From NCBI GenBank assembly GCA_038227745.1, contig JBBRPS010000032.1:1-26461 (forward strand): a DNA stretch of 26,461 nt, read 5' to 3'. Under the pieces are notes generated by a model, which made no database searches, had not been told where the DNA came from, and worked only from the letters and a program-made list of their open reading frames with translations. Position 1 is the stretch's first letter; every line of letters begins with the position of its first letter. Position numbers and translations under genes: made by a program. This DNA is from DASPXY01 sp038227745 (GTDB lineage: Bacteria > Planctomycetota > Planctomycetia > Gemmatales > Gemmataceae). Below, one piece after another: positions 8,933-16,968 of the stretch.

Positions 8933-10150
8933 TCAGCGACTCCTCGACGCGGCCAGCGCGTCCTCGTAGAGATGCAGCATCTGCGGCAGGCACACGTCGA
9001 GACGGTAGCGCGCGCGGATCATCTCGACGCCCGCCGCGCCCAGGTGCCTGTAATCGCCGGGTGCGTCCAACACCTCCGAGGCGGCTCGCGCCAGCGCCTC
9101 GACATCGAAGAAGTCCGCGAGCAGGCCGTTCTTGCCGTGCTCGACCATCTCGCGCACCGGCGCCGTGTCCGAGGCCAGCACCGTCGTGCCGCACGCCAGC
9201 GCGTCCATCAGCGACCAGGACAGCACGAACGGCACGGTGAGGTAAATGTGCAGGTCGCTGACGGCGAACAGCTCGGCGAGCGCCGTCGTCGGCAGCAGGC
9301 CGGTGAAGACGAAGCGCGACAGGTCGTAGTCGTCGCGCGCCAGCACCCACTCCTTGAACGACAGCGGGCCGGTCACCTCCTTGTCGCCGCCGTAGCAGAC
9401 GCGGTCCTGGCCGACGACGACGAACAGGACGTCCGGGCGGCGCCGGCACAGCAGGCGGGCGGCCTTCATGAAGATGTCGAAGCCGCGCATCGACTCCATG
9501 CCGCGCGCGACGTAGGTGACGATCTTCACGTCGTTCGGCACCAGCCGGTCGCCGACGCGGCGCGGCAGGCCCTGCCGCGGCCGCCACAGATTCGTATCGA
9601 CGCCGTCGAAGAGGACGCGGACCTTGTCGTGGAAGATCTTCGGCAGGCGCTCGCGCTGCCAGCGGGTGGGGCTGTAGCCCACGTCGCAGTTCTCCAGGTC
9701 GAGCAGCAGCGTGGCGTTGCGGGCGCGGGCGCGCAGGCGGTTGAGCGACGGCGACGGGAAGTCGGGGCGGTAGTCCATGTCGGAGTCGCGCGTGCGGTAA
9801 AAGTACTCGAAATAGTTGACGATGGGGCAGTCGTAGAGTTCGCGGAGGAAGACGGTAGACAAAAAGCCGGAGTGGGCGACGACGAGGTCGGGCCGGAGGT
9901 CGGGGCGGACGTGGAGGGCCTCGTAGAGGGCGTGGCTGTGCCAGACGGCGTTCTCGAAGGTGCGCGAGCAGTAGTGGGTGCGGTCGGTGGCGCCGCCCTT
10001 GACGTGGTACTGCACGCGCTCGACGCCGCCGACCTGTCCGGGACTCTTCTGCGAGGCGAAGGTGCAGCGGAAGCCCTTCTGCTTGACGAGGTACTCGGCG
10101 ACGTGGCCGAACTGCGCCGGGAAGTTCTGGTGGACGAAGAGGATGTGCAT
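8933..10150 (-). CDS. Glycosyltransferase, GT4 (GT-B fold) family
   Basis: This 405-residue protein probably transfers a sugar from a nucleotide-sugar donor to a growing cell-surface or extracellular polysaccharide. The N-terminus (MHILFVHQNFPAQFGHVAEY) is typical of group-4 enzymes with the Glyco_trans_4-like N-domain. The C-terminal donor-binding half has FDGVDTNLW near 181-189 and the GT4 signature SLMDALACG near 313-321, followed by E334. The residue that is usually Glu just before ALA is Asp316 here. No signal peptide or membrane helix is seen. I placed the start at ATG 10150 because AGGGA lies 7 bases upstream; an in-frame GTG at 10168 adds only six residues. The gene begins 30 bases after the stop of the beta-propeller gene, which suggests one transcript. 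Acceptor and donor are unknown. Confidence 0.87.
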   Translation of the reverse strand: MHILFVHQNFPAQFGHVAEYLVKQKGFRCTFASQKSPGQVGGVERVQYHVKGGATDRTHYCSRTFENAVWHSHALYEALHVRPDLRPDLVVAHSGFLSTVFLRELYDCPIVNYFEYFYRTRDSDMDYRPDFPSPSLNRLRARARNATLLLDLENCDVGYSPTRWQRERLPKIFHDKVRVLFDGVDTNLWRPRQGLPRRVGDRLVPNDVKIVTYVARGMESMRGFDIFMKAARLLCRRRPDVLFVVVGQDRVCYGGDKEVTGPLSFKEWVLARDDYDLSRFVFTGLLPTTALAELFAVSDLHIYLTVPFVLSWSLMDALACGTTVLASDTAPVREMVEHGKNGLLADFFDVEALARAASEVLDAPGDYRHLGAAGVEMIRARYRLDVCLPQMLHLYEDALAASRSR

Positions 10151-10180
10151 GGGTGTTCCCTGACGCACGGCGACAGCGCG

Positions 10181-11419
10181 TCACTCGCCGGCGGCGACGT
10201 CGAGGCAGTAGATGTTCTGCAGGTCGCGCAGGTACAGGCGGCGGTCGGCCAGCGTCGGCACGGTGCGGTTGTCGCCGAGCAGGCGGACGCGGCCTCGCTC
10301 CAGGTAGCCCTTCGGGTTGCAGTGGACCAGCACCAGGTCGCCCGTCTTCGTCACGAGGAACAGCTGCCCTTGCGCCAGCGTGAGCGCCGCCTTGCCGAAC
10401 TTCTTCCTCGACCACATCAGCTTCCCGGTGGCCAGCTCCACGCAGTTCAGGTCGATCACCTTGTCGAATTCGCCCGACAGGCCGTACAGGTAACCGTCGT
10501 GAATCACGGCGTTGGCCCAGTAGGTCGTCATGACGCCCATCTTGCCCCGGCTCTCCCAGACGACCTTCGGCGGCCCGTCCGCGGTCAGCTCGAAGAGGGC
10601 GCTGCCGACCTGCTCGCCCGAGGCGACGAACAGGCGCTTGCCGGCGAGCAGCGGCGTGCAGATGTTGACGTCGTACGCCGTCACCCACGGCACGCGCCAC
10701 AGCTCCTTGCCGGTGTCCGCGGCCACGGCCAGCAGGCCAGGCGCGGTGAAGAAGATGACCTGGCGCCGGCCGCCGACCGTGACCGCCACCGGCGAGGCGT
10801 AGGCGGCCTTGTCGTCGCCGGTCTTCCAGATCCGTTTGCCGGTCAGCTTGTGGAACGCGGCGACGCCCGCCCCCTTCGCGCCGGGGATGGCCAGGACCGT
10901 GTCGCCGTCGATCAGCGGCGAGGCCGACAGGCCCCACCGGATGTTCTTCGCGCCGAACTCCTTGAGCAGGTCGTGCCGCCAGACCACCGCGCCGCTGTCG
11001 GCCTTGAGGCAGACGAGCGGCCCGGTGACCGACTGCGCCCAGACGAACCCGCCCTGGATGGACGGCGTGCTGCGCGGGCCGTTGCCGAACGGGTTCTTGA
11101 ACGCCGGGCCGAGGCGCGTCTTCCACAGTTCCTTGCCAGTGGCCGCGTCCAGCGCGAGCGCCAGTTCCTCGCCGTCGCGCTGCACCAGGGTGATGCCCCG
11201 CCCGCCGGCCACCGCGACGGCGGAATAGCCCTCGCCGCCCGGCACCTTCCACAGCACCTTCGGTCCCGTCGCGGGGAGCTTCGTCAGCAGGCCGGTCTCG
11301 GGCGAGGAGCCGTTGTCGTTGGGGCCGAGCCAGTGCGGCCAGTCCGCGGCGGCGGCCGGCAGCGCCAGCGCCAGGCACGCGAACAGGGCCGGCACGGGGC
11401 GGCGGAGGAAGGCGGTCAT
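10181..11419 (-). CDS. Secreted PQQ-type beta-propeller repeat protein (BamB-like fold)
   Basis: This 412-residue protein has a short basic N-terminus, a hydrophobic stretch and an Ala-x-Ala site, giving predicted signal-peptidase cleavage near residue 25, just before DWPHWLGP. That DWPxWxGP opening is common in planctomycete propellers. The mature part repeats beta-blade motifs such as GKELWK, GAVVWR, GKRIWK, GKELWR and GKLMW, the pattern of PQQ/quinoprotein-like propellers. It lacks the extra domains of a true alcohol dehydrogenase, so it is more likely a periplasmic or surface scaffold than an enzyme. The start is the ATG at 11419, set by AAGGAG at 11426-11431 with 6 bases of spacing; upstream in-frame starts would overlap that site. 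The glycosyltransferase follows after 30 bases. Confidence 0.87.
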   Translation of the reverse strand: MTAFLRRPVPALFACLALALPAAAADWPHWLGPNDNGSSPETGLLTKLPATGPKVLWKVPGGEGYSAVAVAGGRGITLVQRDGEELALALDAATGKELWKTRLGPAFKNPFGNGPRSTPSIQGGFVWAQSVTGPLVCLKADSGAVVWRHDLLKEFGAKNIRWGLSASPLIDGDTVLAIPGAKGAGVAAFHKLTGKRIWKTGDDKAAYASPVAVTVGGRRQVIFFTAPGLLAVAADTGKELWRVPWVTAYDVNICTPLLAGKRLFVASGEQVGSALFELTADGPPKVVWESRGKMGVMTTYWANAVIHDGYLYGLSGEFDKVIDLNCVELATGKLMWSRKKFGKAALTLAQGQLFLVTKTGDLVLVHCNPKGYLERGRVRLLGDNRTVPTLADRRLYLRDLQNIYCLDVAAGE

Positions 11420-11425
11420 GGACAT

Positions 11426-11431
11426 CTCCTT
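11426..11431 (-). promoter_or_regulatory. Ribosome-binding site deciding the start of the beta-propeller gene
   Basis: The minus strand reads AAGGAG-ATGTCC-ATG. The first ATG abuts the AAGGAG and is too close to be used. The second, at 11419, has ideal 6-base spacing and opens directly on the signal peptide. Confidence 0.65.
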
Positions 11432-11462
11432 GACTTCCACGGGCCAGGGGGCGACAGCCCGA

Positions 11463-11468
11463 ATTGTA
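11463..11468 (-). promoter_or_regulatory. Candidate -10 box (TACAAT) upstream of the beta-propeller gene
   Basis: TACAAT on the minus strand matches five of six consensus bases and lies about 45 bases before the start. I see no good -35 box at the usual distance, so this is weak. Confidence 0.25.
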
Positions 11469-11511
11469 TTCCGCCTGCAAGGAAGAGGCGCACCCCTGGG
11501 ACAGTCCGTAA

Positions 11512-11532
11512 CCCACGGGTGCGACCCGTGGG
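11512..11532. repeat. Short palindrome at the 3' end of the HD gene
   Basis: CCCACGGGT (11512-11520) pairs with ACCCGTGGG (11524-11532) around a 3-base loop. It begins right after the stop codon of the HD gene on the minus strand. The same CCCAC-GGG type of stem occurs at 13536-13567 and 23123-23187. There is no T-run, so it is not a classic terminator. Confidence 0.65.
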
Positions 11533-11534
11533 CT

Positions 11535-12101
11535 TTACGCCCCGAGGCCCTGACTCCTGAGCTTCGCCTCGATCTCGTCGCCCAGCCGGGTGACCGTGGT
11601 CATGGCGGACGCCGCCTCCGGCTTCAGGTCCGAGCGCAGCGCGTCGAGGTAACGCTTCTTGCGGTCCAGCGCCTCCAGGCGCTTCTCCGGCGCCAGGTAG
11701 GCCATGTCGAGGAGGTTGTCGAACACGTCCGCCAGTTTGCACACCTGCACCTGCCACGGCGCTGCGGCCAGCTCGCGGCAGTACGCCTGCTCGCGCTCCT
11801 CGTGGTGGCGGCGCTTGTCCTTCGACAGCGCCGCCACCCACGCCGCGACGTCGCCGCCGAACTTCTCCTCCACATCGTCGAAGTCGGTCGTCGTGTCCTC
11901 GACGGTGTCGTGCAGCAGCGCCGCCGTCAACACGCGGTGGTCGGTGACGCCGAAGATGTCGCGCAGCACCAGGCAGACGCGGAAGACGTGGCTGACGTAG
12001 GGCGTCCGGCCGTCCTTGCGCATCTGGCCGTGGTGCGCCCGGGCGGCGAAGGACACCGCCTCCAGAAAGGGTCGATAGGTCGGCTCGACAGGGGTTGTCA
12101 T
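11535..12101 (-). CDS. HD-domain phosphohydrolase, SpoT/Mesh1-like (putative small alarmone hydrolase)
   Basis: This 188-residue protein is essentially one HD domain. It has the order of metal and catalytic residues found in the (p)ppGpp hydrolase half of RelA/SpoT: H38 in RTPYVSH, H64-D65 with E68-D69 in LLHDTVEDT, and D125 in CKLADVFDN. No synthetase, TGS or ACT domain is present and the length fits stand-alone hydrolases. The predicted reaction is removal of the 3'-pyrophosphate from (p)ppGpp or a related nucleotide; the substrate is inferred, since Mesh1-like proteins can also act on NADPH. The start is ATG 12101, preceded by AAGGA with 7 bases of spacing. A longer upstream reading frame adds a low-complexity stretch that looks non-coding. 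It is probably cytoplasmic. Confidence 0.85.
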   Translation of the reverse strand: MTTPVEPTYRPFLEAVSFAARAHHGQMRKDGRTPYVSHVFRVCLVLRDIFGVTDHRVLTAALLHDTVEDTTTDFDDVEEKFGGDVAAWVAALSKDKRRHHEEREQAYCRELAAAPWQVQVCKLADVFDNLLDMAYLAPEKRLEALDRKKRYLDALRSDLKPEAASAMTTVTRLGDEIEAKLRSQGLGA

Positions 12102-12545
12102 GGGAAAATCCTTGCAGGAGGGCCGGGAAAAGCAGAGTTCGCCACTCCGACTTCGGTCGGGTAGCCGGTGCGAAACAGGGGCCAGCGGAAAGAAAATCGT
12201 CGCGGTGCGCGATTTTTCTCTTGCATCTTTCACGCTTCGCTCAGTAGTGTGATAGGAATTTTTTGTGGGTGGGAAACCCCGACAGCGGCCGCAGAGAGTC
12301 TCGCGAAGCGCAACCTGCAGTATGCCCGAGCAAGAAGACGACTCCTCCGCGGCACGGCCTCCCTCCCACGCAGAGCGACGATACGGTCCCGGTCGTTTCT
12401 GTCCGGCTCGCACGACCGGCCATAATTCCAGTTGTCTCCACCTGCCGCCGTGGCCTGCCGCCGCCGGCCCGCGCTGGGGCAATACGGTGCCCGGCCACGG
12501 ACAGAGTTTTTGTTCGTGTCATTGGTTCATCGTGAGGAGCAAATT
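12102..12545. other. 444-base intergenic region between divergent genes
   Basis: No coding region could be supported here. It must hold the promoters of the HD gene (minus) and the DUF1559 gene (plus), but no convincing -35/-10 pair was found. An imperfect hairpin (AAAATCG at 12193-12199 with CGATTTT at 12210-12216) is A/T-flanked on both sides and could be a weak bidirectional terminator or 5' leader structure. Confidence 0.4.
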
Positions 12546-13508
12546 ATGATCCGTTGGACTCGTCGCTCGGCGTTCACGCTGATCGAGCTGCTGGTGGTGA
12601 TCGCCATCATCGCCATCCTCATCGGCCTGCTTCTGCCTGCTGTCCAGAAGGTGCGCGAGGCCGCCGCCCGCGCCCAGTGCCAGAACAACCTCAAGCAGAT
12701 TGGCATCGCCGCCCATAACTACGAGAGCACCTACAAGAGGCTCCCCCCCGGCTTCCTCGGGACGAGCCCGACTTACAGCAACCCTGCGACCTTCAACGAA
12801 CAGCAGGTCGGCGTCCTGGCGCTGCTGTTGCCCTTCGTCGAACAGGCCCCTCTCTTCCGGCAGATGCAGGCGGGCGCGCCCTCGGGTTACTTCAACCCGC
12901 AGACGGTCTACCCCGCCTGGTGGAACTACGGTCCCCTGTTCACCGCCGCGCAGGCCAAGATCCCCATCTTCGTCTGCCCCTCCGACAACCCGGAGACGGC
13001 GACGCTGTGCCCGTACATCGCCTTCTACACGTACGGCGGGGGCGGCGGGTTCACGGTCGTCGGCCAGCGTTTCAGCACTTACGTGGACCTGGGGCGGACG
13101 AACTACATGGGTGTGGCCGGGTACGGCGGCCGGGCGACCCCCAATTTCGTCGGGATCATGACCAATCGGAACCCGGTCGCGATGGTCTCGATCCTCGACG
13201 GCACGAGCAATACCCTGATGTTCGGGGAGGCCCTCGGCGGGGAGAAGGTGGGCGCACGCCTCCGCAGTCTCGGCTGGATGGGGTGCGGGGCCATGCCGAC
13301 CGCGTGGGGCCTGGTGGACAACGCGCAAGACCAGAACTGGTTCCGCTTCAGCAGCCGCCACACCGGGATTGTCCAGTTCGCTTTCGCCGACGGTTCGGTG
13401 CGCGGCCTGCGCTACGTCGGGAACTCAGGCAACGACTGGGCCACCTACATTTACATTTCCGGCTACAACGACGGGCAGGCGACCGACTACTCGAACGTGG
13501 TGCCGTAA
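12546..13508 (+). CDS. DUF1559 protein with type IV prepilin-like N-terminus
   Basis: This 320-residue protein belongs to the large planctomycete DUF1559 (SBP_bac_10-type) family of pseudopilin-like envelope proteins of unknown function. The N-terminus has a basic tip and then FTLIELLVVIAIIAILIGLL, a type III (prepilin) signal with Glu at mature position 5. Cleavage is predicted between A9 and F10; Ala replaces the usual Gly before the cut. The helix continues into the family sequence PAVQKVREAAARAQCQNNLK. The C-terminal family signature H-x9-DG is present, with H272 and D282-G283. The start is fixed by GAGGAG with 6 bases of spacing; the longer reading frame upstream is non-coding. A palindrome and a small lipoprotein gene follow. 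Confidence 0.95.
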   Translation: MIRWTRRSAFTLIELLVVIAIIAILIGLLLPAVQKVREAAARAQCQNNLKQIGIAAHNYESTYKRLPPGFLGTSPTYSNPATFNEQQVGVLALLLPFVEQAPLFRQMQAGAPSGYFNPQTVYPAWWNYGPLFTAAQAKIPIFVCPSDNPETATLCPYIAFYTYGGGGGFTVVGQRFSTYVDLGRTNYMGVAGYGGRATPNFVGIMTNRNPVAMVSILDGTSNTLMFGEALGGEKVGARLRSLGWMGCGAMPTAWGLVDNAQDQNWFRFSSRHTGIVQFAFADGSVRGLRYVGNSGNDWATYIYISGYNDGQATDYSNVVP

Positions 13509-13535
13509 CCCGGCTCGCCACGACTGCCCTTTTCG

Positions 13536-13567
13536 GGGTGCCCACGGGCCGCGGCCCGTGGGCACCC
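13536..13567. repeat. Perfect 32-base palindrome after the DUF1559 gene
   Basis: GGGTGCCCACGGGCC (13536-13550) is the exact reverse complement of 13553-13567, with two central bases. It lies 28 bases after the DUF1559 stop and 44 bases before the lipoprotein start. It may end or process the DUF1559 message. No T-run follows. Confidence 0.75.
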
Positions 13568-13611
13568 TCCGCACCGCGCCTGACGACTCCCTCTATCCTC
13601 GAGATCAACGA

Positions 13612-13788
13612 ATGTTCCATCGACTTGTAACCTGTGCCTGTCTGCTCGCGCTGGTAGTCCTCCTGGCCGGCTGCGGTGGCGAGTCTTCCGAGAACAAATC
13701 GACGACCCCCCCGGGCAAAGCCAAGCTAGAGAAAAATCGCGACCCCGGGCCGCCGACACCGTCCCCGCCGCCGCCGCCCCTCAAGTGA
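13612..13788 (+). CDS. Small proline-rich lipoprotein
   Basis: This is a 58-residue protein with a lipoprotein signal peptide: a short N-region (MFHR), a hydrophobic core (LLALVVLLAG) and a lipobox LAGC with Cys21 as the lipidated residue. The mature part is only 38 residues, polar at first (GGESSENKSTT) and then Lys- and Pro-rich, ending in a run of prolines. It has no domain. The role is unknown; membrane or periplasmic location is inferred from the lipobox. Small lipoproteins directly after DUF1559 genes are a familiar arrangement in planctomycetes, which supports this call despite the small size and weak ribosome-binding site. Confidence 0.7.
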   Translation: MFHRLVTCACLLALVVLLAGCGGESSENKSTTPPGKAKLEKNRDPGPPTPSPPPPPLK

Positions 13789-13908
13789 TTCCAGCCCTGC
13801 GGTTGTTGGGGGGCTTCCGAAGAGTGCGCCCCCCTTCCGGCAAGGGCCGACTCGAGAAGGGCGGCGCACCGCCGCCCCCGCTGACGCCCTGTAGGGCCGT
13901 CGGTGTAA

Positions 13909-13965
13909 GGACACAGGCCCGAGCGCACGCGAACGTCCCCGCGCTGGCGCTTCGGGCTTGTGTCC
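13909..13965. repeat. Imperfect REP-like hairpin
   Basis: The left arm GGACACAGGCCCGAGCGC pairs with the right arm GGCGCTTCGGGCTTGTGTCC with a few mismatches. It is a diverged copy of the element at 14009-14060, which lies about 100 bases away. Confidence 0.65.
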
Positions 13966-14008
13966 GGGCATCTCGCACCGAGGATATACGGGACGCGGGG
14001 CAAGTGGA

Positions 14009-14060
14009 CACAAGCCCGACGCGCCAGCGAGGGGTCCCGCGCTGGCGCGTCGGGCTTGTG
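14009..14060. repeat. Perfect 21-bp REP-like hairpin
   Basis: The arm at 14009-14029 (cacaagcccgacgcgccagc...) is the exact reverse complement of 14040-14060, around a 10-base loop. It shares the AAGCCCGACGCGC core with the hairpin at 152-212. It lies 45 bases downstream of the 941-residue sigma gene on the minus strand. Confidence 0.8.
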
Positions 14061-14105
14061 GGAGGATCTTTCCTGCCGGAGTAATCTCCCTGTGTCCCGT
14101 GGTAC

Positions 14106-16931
14106 TCACCGGGTGTGGATGATGTCTCCCAGGTCGGCGGTCTTACCCGCGACCGCGGTGAACTCCCGCCCCAGCCGGTTCGCGTCCTTCGTGACGGCGA
14201 GGACCCGGTACGTCACCCCCGGGATCAGCGCTGGGAAGGTGATCCGGCCCGCAGCGTCCGTCTGCGGGCCGTTCCAGTAATTGTGACGATCAACGTTGGC
14301 GAGGAAATCGCCGTCGGCCGCCACCAACTCCTTGCGGCTCGTGTCGGGGTCGTAGCGCACCGCCCCCGGCGTGACAACGATCTCGATCATCGGACGGTGC
14401 CCGGCCAGGGGCTTGCCCGCCCCATCCACGAAGCGCGCCGTCGCCTTGCCGCACGGCTCGAGCCGCACCTTCACCGCCGCGCCCGCCTGCCTGCCCGACA
14501 GCAGTACCGTCGCGCCCCACTGCTTGCGCGGCTCGAGGAAGTAGACCGGGTAACTCTTCTCCGGGTCGAGGCCGTTGACCTGGAAACGGCCGTCGCGCGC
14601 CTCGCCCGGGAACCGCCACGACAGGTCGAGCGGTGAGAGGTGCAGGCGGCAGATCACCAGGGCCTGATCGACGGCCTCGCCGTTCGGCCCGGTGACGCTG
14701 CCGCGCACGCTGACGCCGCGGCGGAGCTTCACCGCCACCTCTTTTTTCTCCAGCTTCGCCGGCAGATCCAGTTTGACGATCGCGTCGGGGTAGTAGCGCA
14801 CGCCGCCGGGCGTGCCGTTGTAAAGGACGCCCGAGAGGATCTCCTCGTGGACGTAGTCGCCTGTCGGACTGCTGACGAGCAGGTGCCCCGGGCCGGGCAG
14901 GACCGGGAGCTGGAACGCGCCGTCCGCGTCGGTCTCCACCATCGCCTGCCAGGCGGTGACGATGCCGTGGCGGTAGAAGGGGTTGTTTGCGCGCCGCGGG
15001 AAGAACTGCACGGCGGCACGCTCGACCGGCTTGCCGGAGGTCGATTCGGTCACCTTGCCGCGCACCAGCACGCCGCGCGGCAGTTTCAGGTCGAGGCGGT
15101 GCTTGACCGCTGCCGCCGGCATCTGGAAGCGCTTCTCCAGGGCCAGGTAAGGCTCGCCGTCCTGGGCGTGGGCGGTGACGGTACACCACTTGCCAGGGTT
15201 GGGGTTGAGACGGTAGCGCCCCGCGGCATCGGCCTTGCCGCCCAGGCCGCCCGAACTGCCAAACTCGCTGTCGCCGGAGAAGACGGTCAGCAGGGCGCCC
15301 GGCAGAGGCTTGCCGGTGTCGGCGCACAGCACGCGGCCCTCAATGAGCCGCGCCGGCGCCAGGGACTGAGCCAGTTCCTTGCCGGCGACCGGCGCGCCGA
15401 AGCTCAGGTTCGTGGGGGCGTAGCGGTCGTCCTGCACCCGGATACTGACCTGCGGGGAGGCGGCCAGGCCGTGGAGGGTGAAGCGGCCCTGGGCATCGGT
15501 GACCGCCGCCGCCGGCCACACCTTCAGGTCGCGCGGCGCCGGCCCGGCGTAGAAGGTGACGCCCTCGGACTGCCCGTTCGCCGCCTCGCCCACCCACCAG
15601 ACGCGGACCGCGACGCCGACGGCCGGTTGCCCCGCGAGGTCCACCAGGCGGCCGCGCACGGGCAGCTCCGGCAGCAGGCGGACGGTGGCCTCCGGCCGCT
15701 CCAGGTCGGGGTTGAGCCGCTGCAGGCCGACGCCGTGGCCCGGCGCCCGCGCCACGACATGCACTTGCCAGAAGGTCTTCGTGGAGAGGCGCGGGCCTGT
15801 CAGGTGGAAGTGGCCCGCGCCGTCGGTCCGGCCCTGGGCAAGGACCTCGATCTCCTCGGTCAGCAGGTCGCCGCCGCGGCCCGGCCGCTTCGCCCGCCCG
15901 AGGACCGCGACGTCAATGTTCGCCAGGGCTTCCCCCTTCGCGCCCAGGACCCGGCCCGCGACGGTCGTCCGCCCCTTCGGTCCCGGGTTCGGCGGTGGCG
16001 GGACGGGCGTCGGCGGATCCGGTAGCGCCACGAACTGGACGCGCCCCGGGTACTCGGGCGGGGCGACCTCGTCGGGAGGCCGGGAAGCCGAAGTGAGGCC
16101 GGAGGCGCCGGCAGTCAGAGCGAGGGCGCCGGTCAGCAGGGCGAGGGCCGCCACAGTACGGAGCCTGGTGGCGAACAGGGCGTGCAGCAGGCCGGGCGCC
16201 ACCGCGGCGGCCGGGGTCGCGGCCACGACCAGCAGCGCCGCGCGGACGGTGTCGGCGGCCAGCAGGGGCGAAACCGCCGCGGCGGTGCCGCGCGTCAGGC
16301 CGGCGAAGAGCAGGGCGGCGGGCAGCGCCAGACCGCGGCGGCCCAGCCGGCCGCGGAGCGCCTTCCGCGCCTGGTCGAGGCGGCGCTTCAGCGTCCGCGA
16401 CGAGCAGCCCAGCAGCCGGGCGGCCTCGTCGCAGGTGTGGCCCTGGAAGTAGCACAGCAGCAGCGCCGTGCGGTGCGCTTCGCCGAGTTGGTGGATCTCC
16501 TCGTCCACGACCGCCAACAGCTCGCGTGCGGTCAGCTCGTCGAGCGGGTCGCCGGGCTGCCGTGGCTCCGCGTGCTGCTCGCGCCGCTGCCGCGCCGCGG
16601 TGCCATCCTTCGTCCGCAGCGCGGTGCGGTAGGCCACCTGGTACAGCCAGCCGGCGAGGGTGGCGGCGCCGGTGATGGAGTTGGCTTTCTGGGCGAGGGC
16701 GAGGAAGGTGGCCTGGAAGGCGTCCTCGGCGTCGTGGAGGTTGCCCAGCACGCGCCGGCACACCCCCAGGACGAGGGGGCCGTGCCGCTGCACCAGCGCC
16801 GAAAAAGCGGCCTCCTCGCGCCCCGCCCGGAAGCGCTGCAGGAGGTCGCCATCGGGGAGGCGGCCGAGGGAGTCCGCGGCGACCAGGTCGCGGATGTGCC
16901 TCAAGACGATGCCTGCGGGTGCGGTGGCCAT
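14106..16931 (-). CDS. Membrane-tethered ECF sigma factor with extracytoplasmic carboxypeptidase-regulatory-like domains (941 aa)
   Basis: Residues about 30-110 are sigma-70 region 2, with the planctomycete ECF signature DAEDAFQATFLALA at 67-80. Residues about 135-190 are region 4, including CDEAARLLGCSSRTLKRRL, which binds the -35 element. An Ala-rich linker follows, then one hydrophobic helix at about 258-280, then a proline-rich stalk (about 288-320). The rest, to residue 941, is a string of five or six Ig-like carboxypeptidase-regulatory modules with repeated cues such as V-x-G-R-V-L-x-x-x-G-x-P-L-x-G and TDA-x-G-R-F. Predicted topology: sigma factor inside, repeats outside. No separate anti-sigma gene is nearby. 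The start ATG has GAGG upstream. A degenerate copy of the ECF-like promoter of its two paralogues lies at 16969-17005. The ligand is unknown. Confidence 0.9.
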   Translation of the reverse strand: MATAPAGIVLRHIRDLVAADSLGRLPDGDLLQRFRAGREEAAFSALVQRHGPLVLGVCRRVLGNLHDAEDAFQATFLALAQKANSITGAATLAGWLYQVAYRTALRTKDGTAARQRREQHAEPRQPGDPLDELTARELLAVVDEEIHQLGEAHRTALLLCYFQGHTCDEAARLLGCSSRTLKRRLDQARKALRGRLGRRGLALPAALLFAGLTRGTAAAVSPLLAADTVRAALLVVAATPAAAVAPGLLHALFATRLRTVAALALLTGALALTAGASGLTSASRPPDEVAPPEYPGRVQFVALPDPPTPVPPPPNPGPKGRTTVAGRVLGAKGEALANIDVAVLGRAKRPGRGGDLLTEEIEVLAQGRTDGAGHFHLTGPRLSTKTFWQVHVVARAPGHGVGLQRLNPDLERPEATVRLLPELPVRGRLVDLAGQPAVGVAVRVWWVGEAANGQSEGVTFYAGPAPRDLKVWPAAAVTDAQGRFTLHGLAASPQVSIRVQDDRYAPTNLSFGAPVAGKELAQSLAPARLIEGRVLCADTGKPLPGALLTVFSGDSEFGSSGGLGGKADAAGRYRLNPNPGKWCTVTAHAQDGEPYLALEKRFQMPAAAVKHRLDLKLPRGVLVRGKVTESTSGKPVERAAVQFFPRRANNPFYRHGIVTAWQAMVETDADGAFQLPVLPGPGHLLVSSPTGDYVHEEILSGVLYNGTPGGVRYYPDAIVKLDLPAKLEKKEVAVKLRRGVSVRGSVTGPNGEAVDQALVICRLHLSPLDLSWRFPGEARDGRFQVNGLDPEKSYPVYFLEPRKQWGATVLLSGRQAGAAVKVRLEPCGKATARFVDGAGKPLAGHRPMIEIVVTPGAVRYDPDTSRKELVAADGDFLANVDRHNYWNGPQTDAAGRITFPALIPGVTYRVLAVTKDANRLGREFTAVAGKTADLGDIIHTR

Positions 16932-16968
16932 GCCTGTCGTCCTCGTCGAGGTCTCGCGGATTGCTCTA

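Larger units (their letters stand above)
13789..14105. other. 317-base convergent intergenic region rich in palindromes
   Basis: No gene is supported between the lipoprotein stop and the stop of the 941-residue sigma gene. The region holds three hairpins: GGGCGGC/GCCGCCC (13859-13877), an imperfect one (13909-13965) and a perfect one (14009-14060). The short reading frames across it, in all frames, are by-products of the palindromes. Confidence 0.7.

Noticed and set aside
8888..11560. 890- and 870-residue reading frames spanning the glycosyltransferase and propeller genes
   Set aside because: Both cross two real genes with recognisable families. They are low-complexity and have no motif.
12102..12482. 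Longer N-terminus for the HD protein (start at 12482)
   Set aside because: The added residues are low-complexity with no family match, and a good ribosome-binding site precedes ATG 12101.
13909..14060. CRISPR array
   Set aside because: Two diverged palindromes without regular spacers, and no cas genes.
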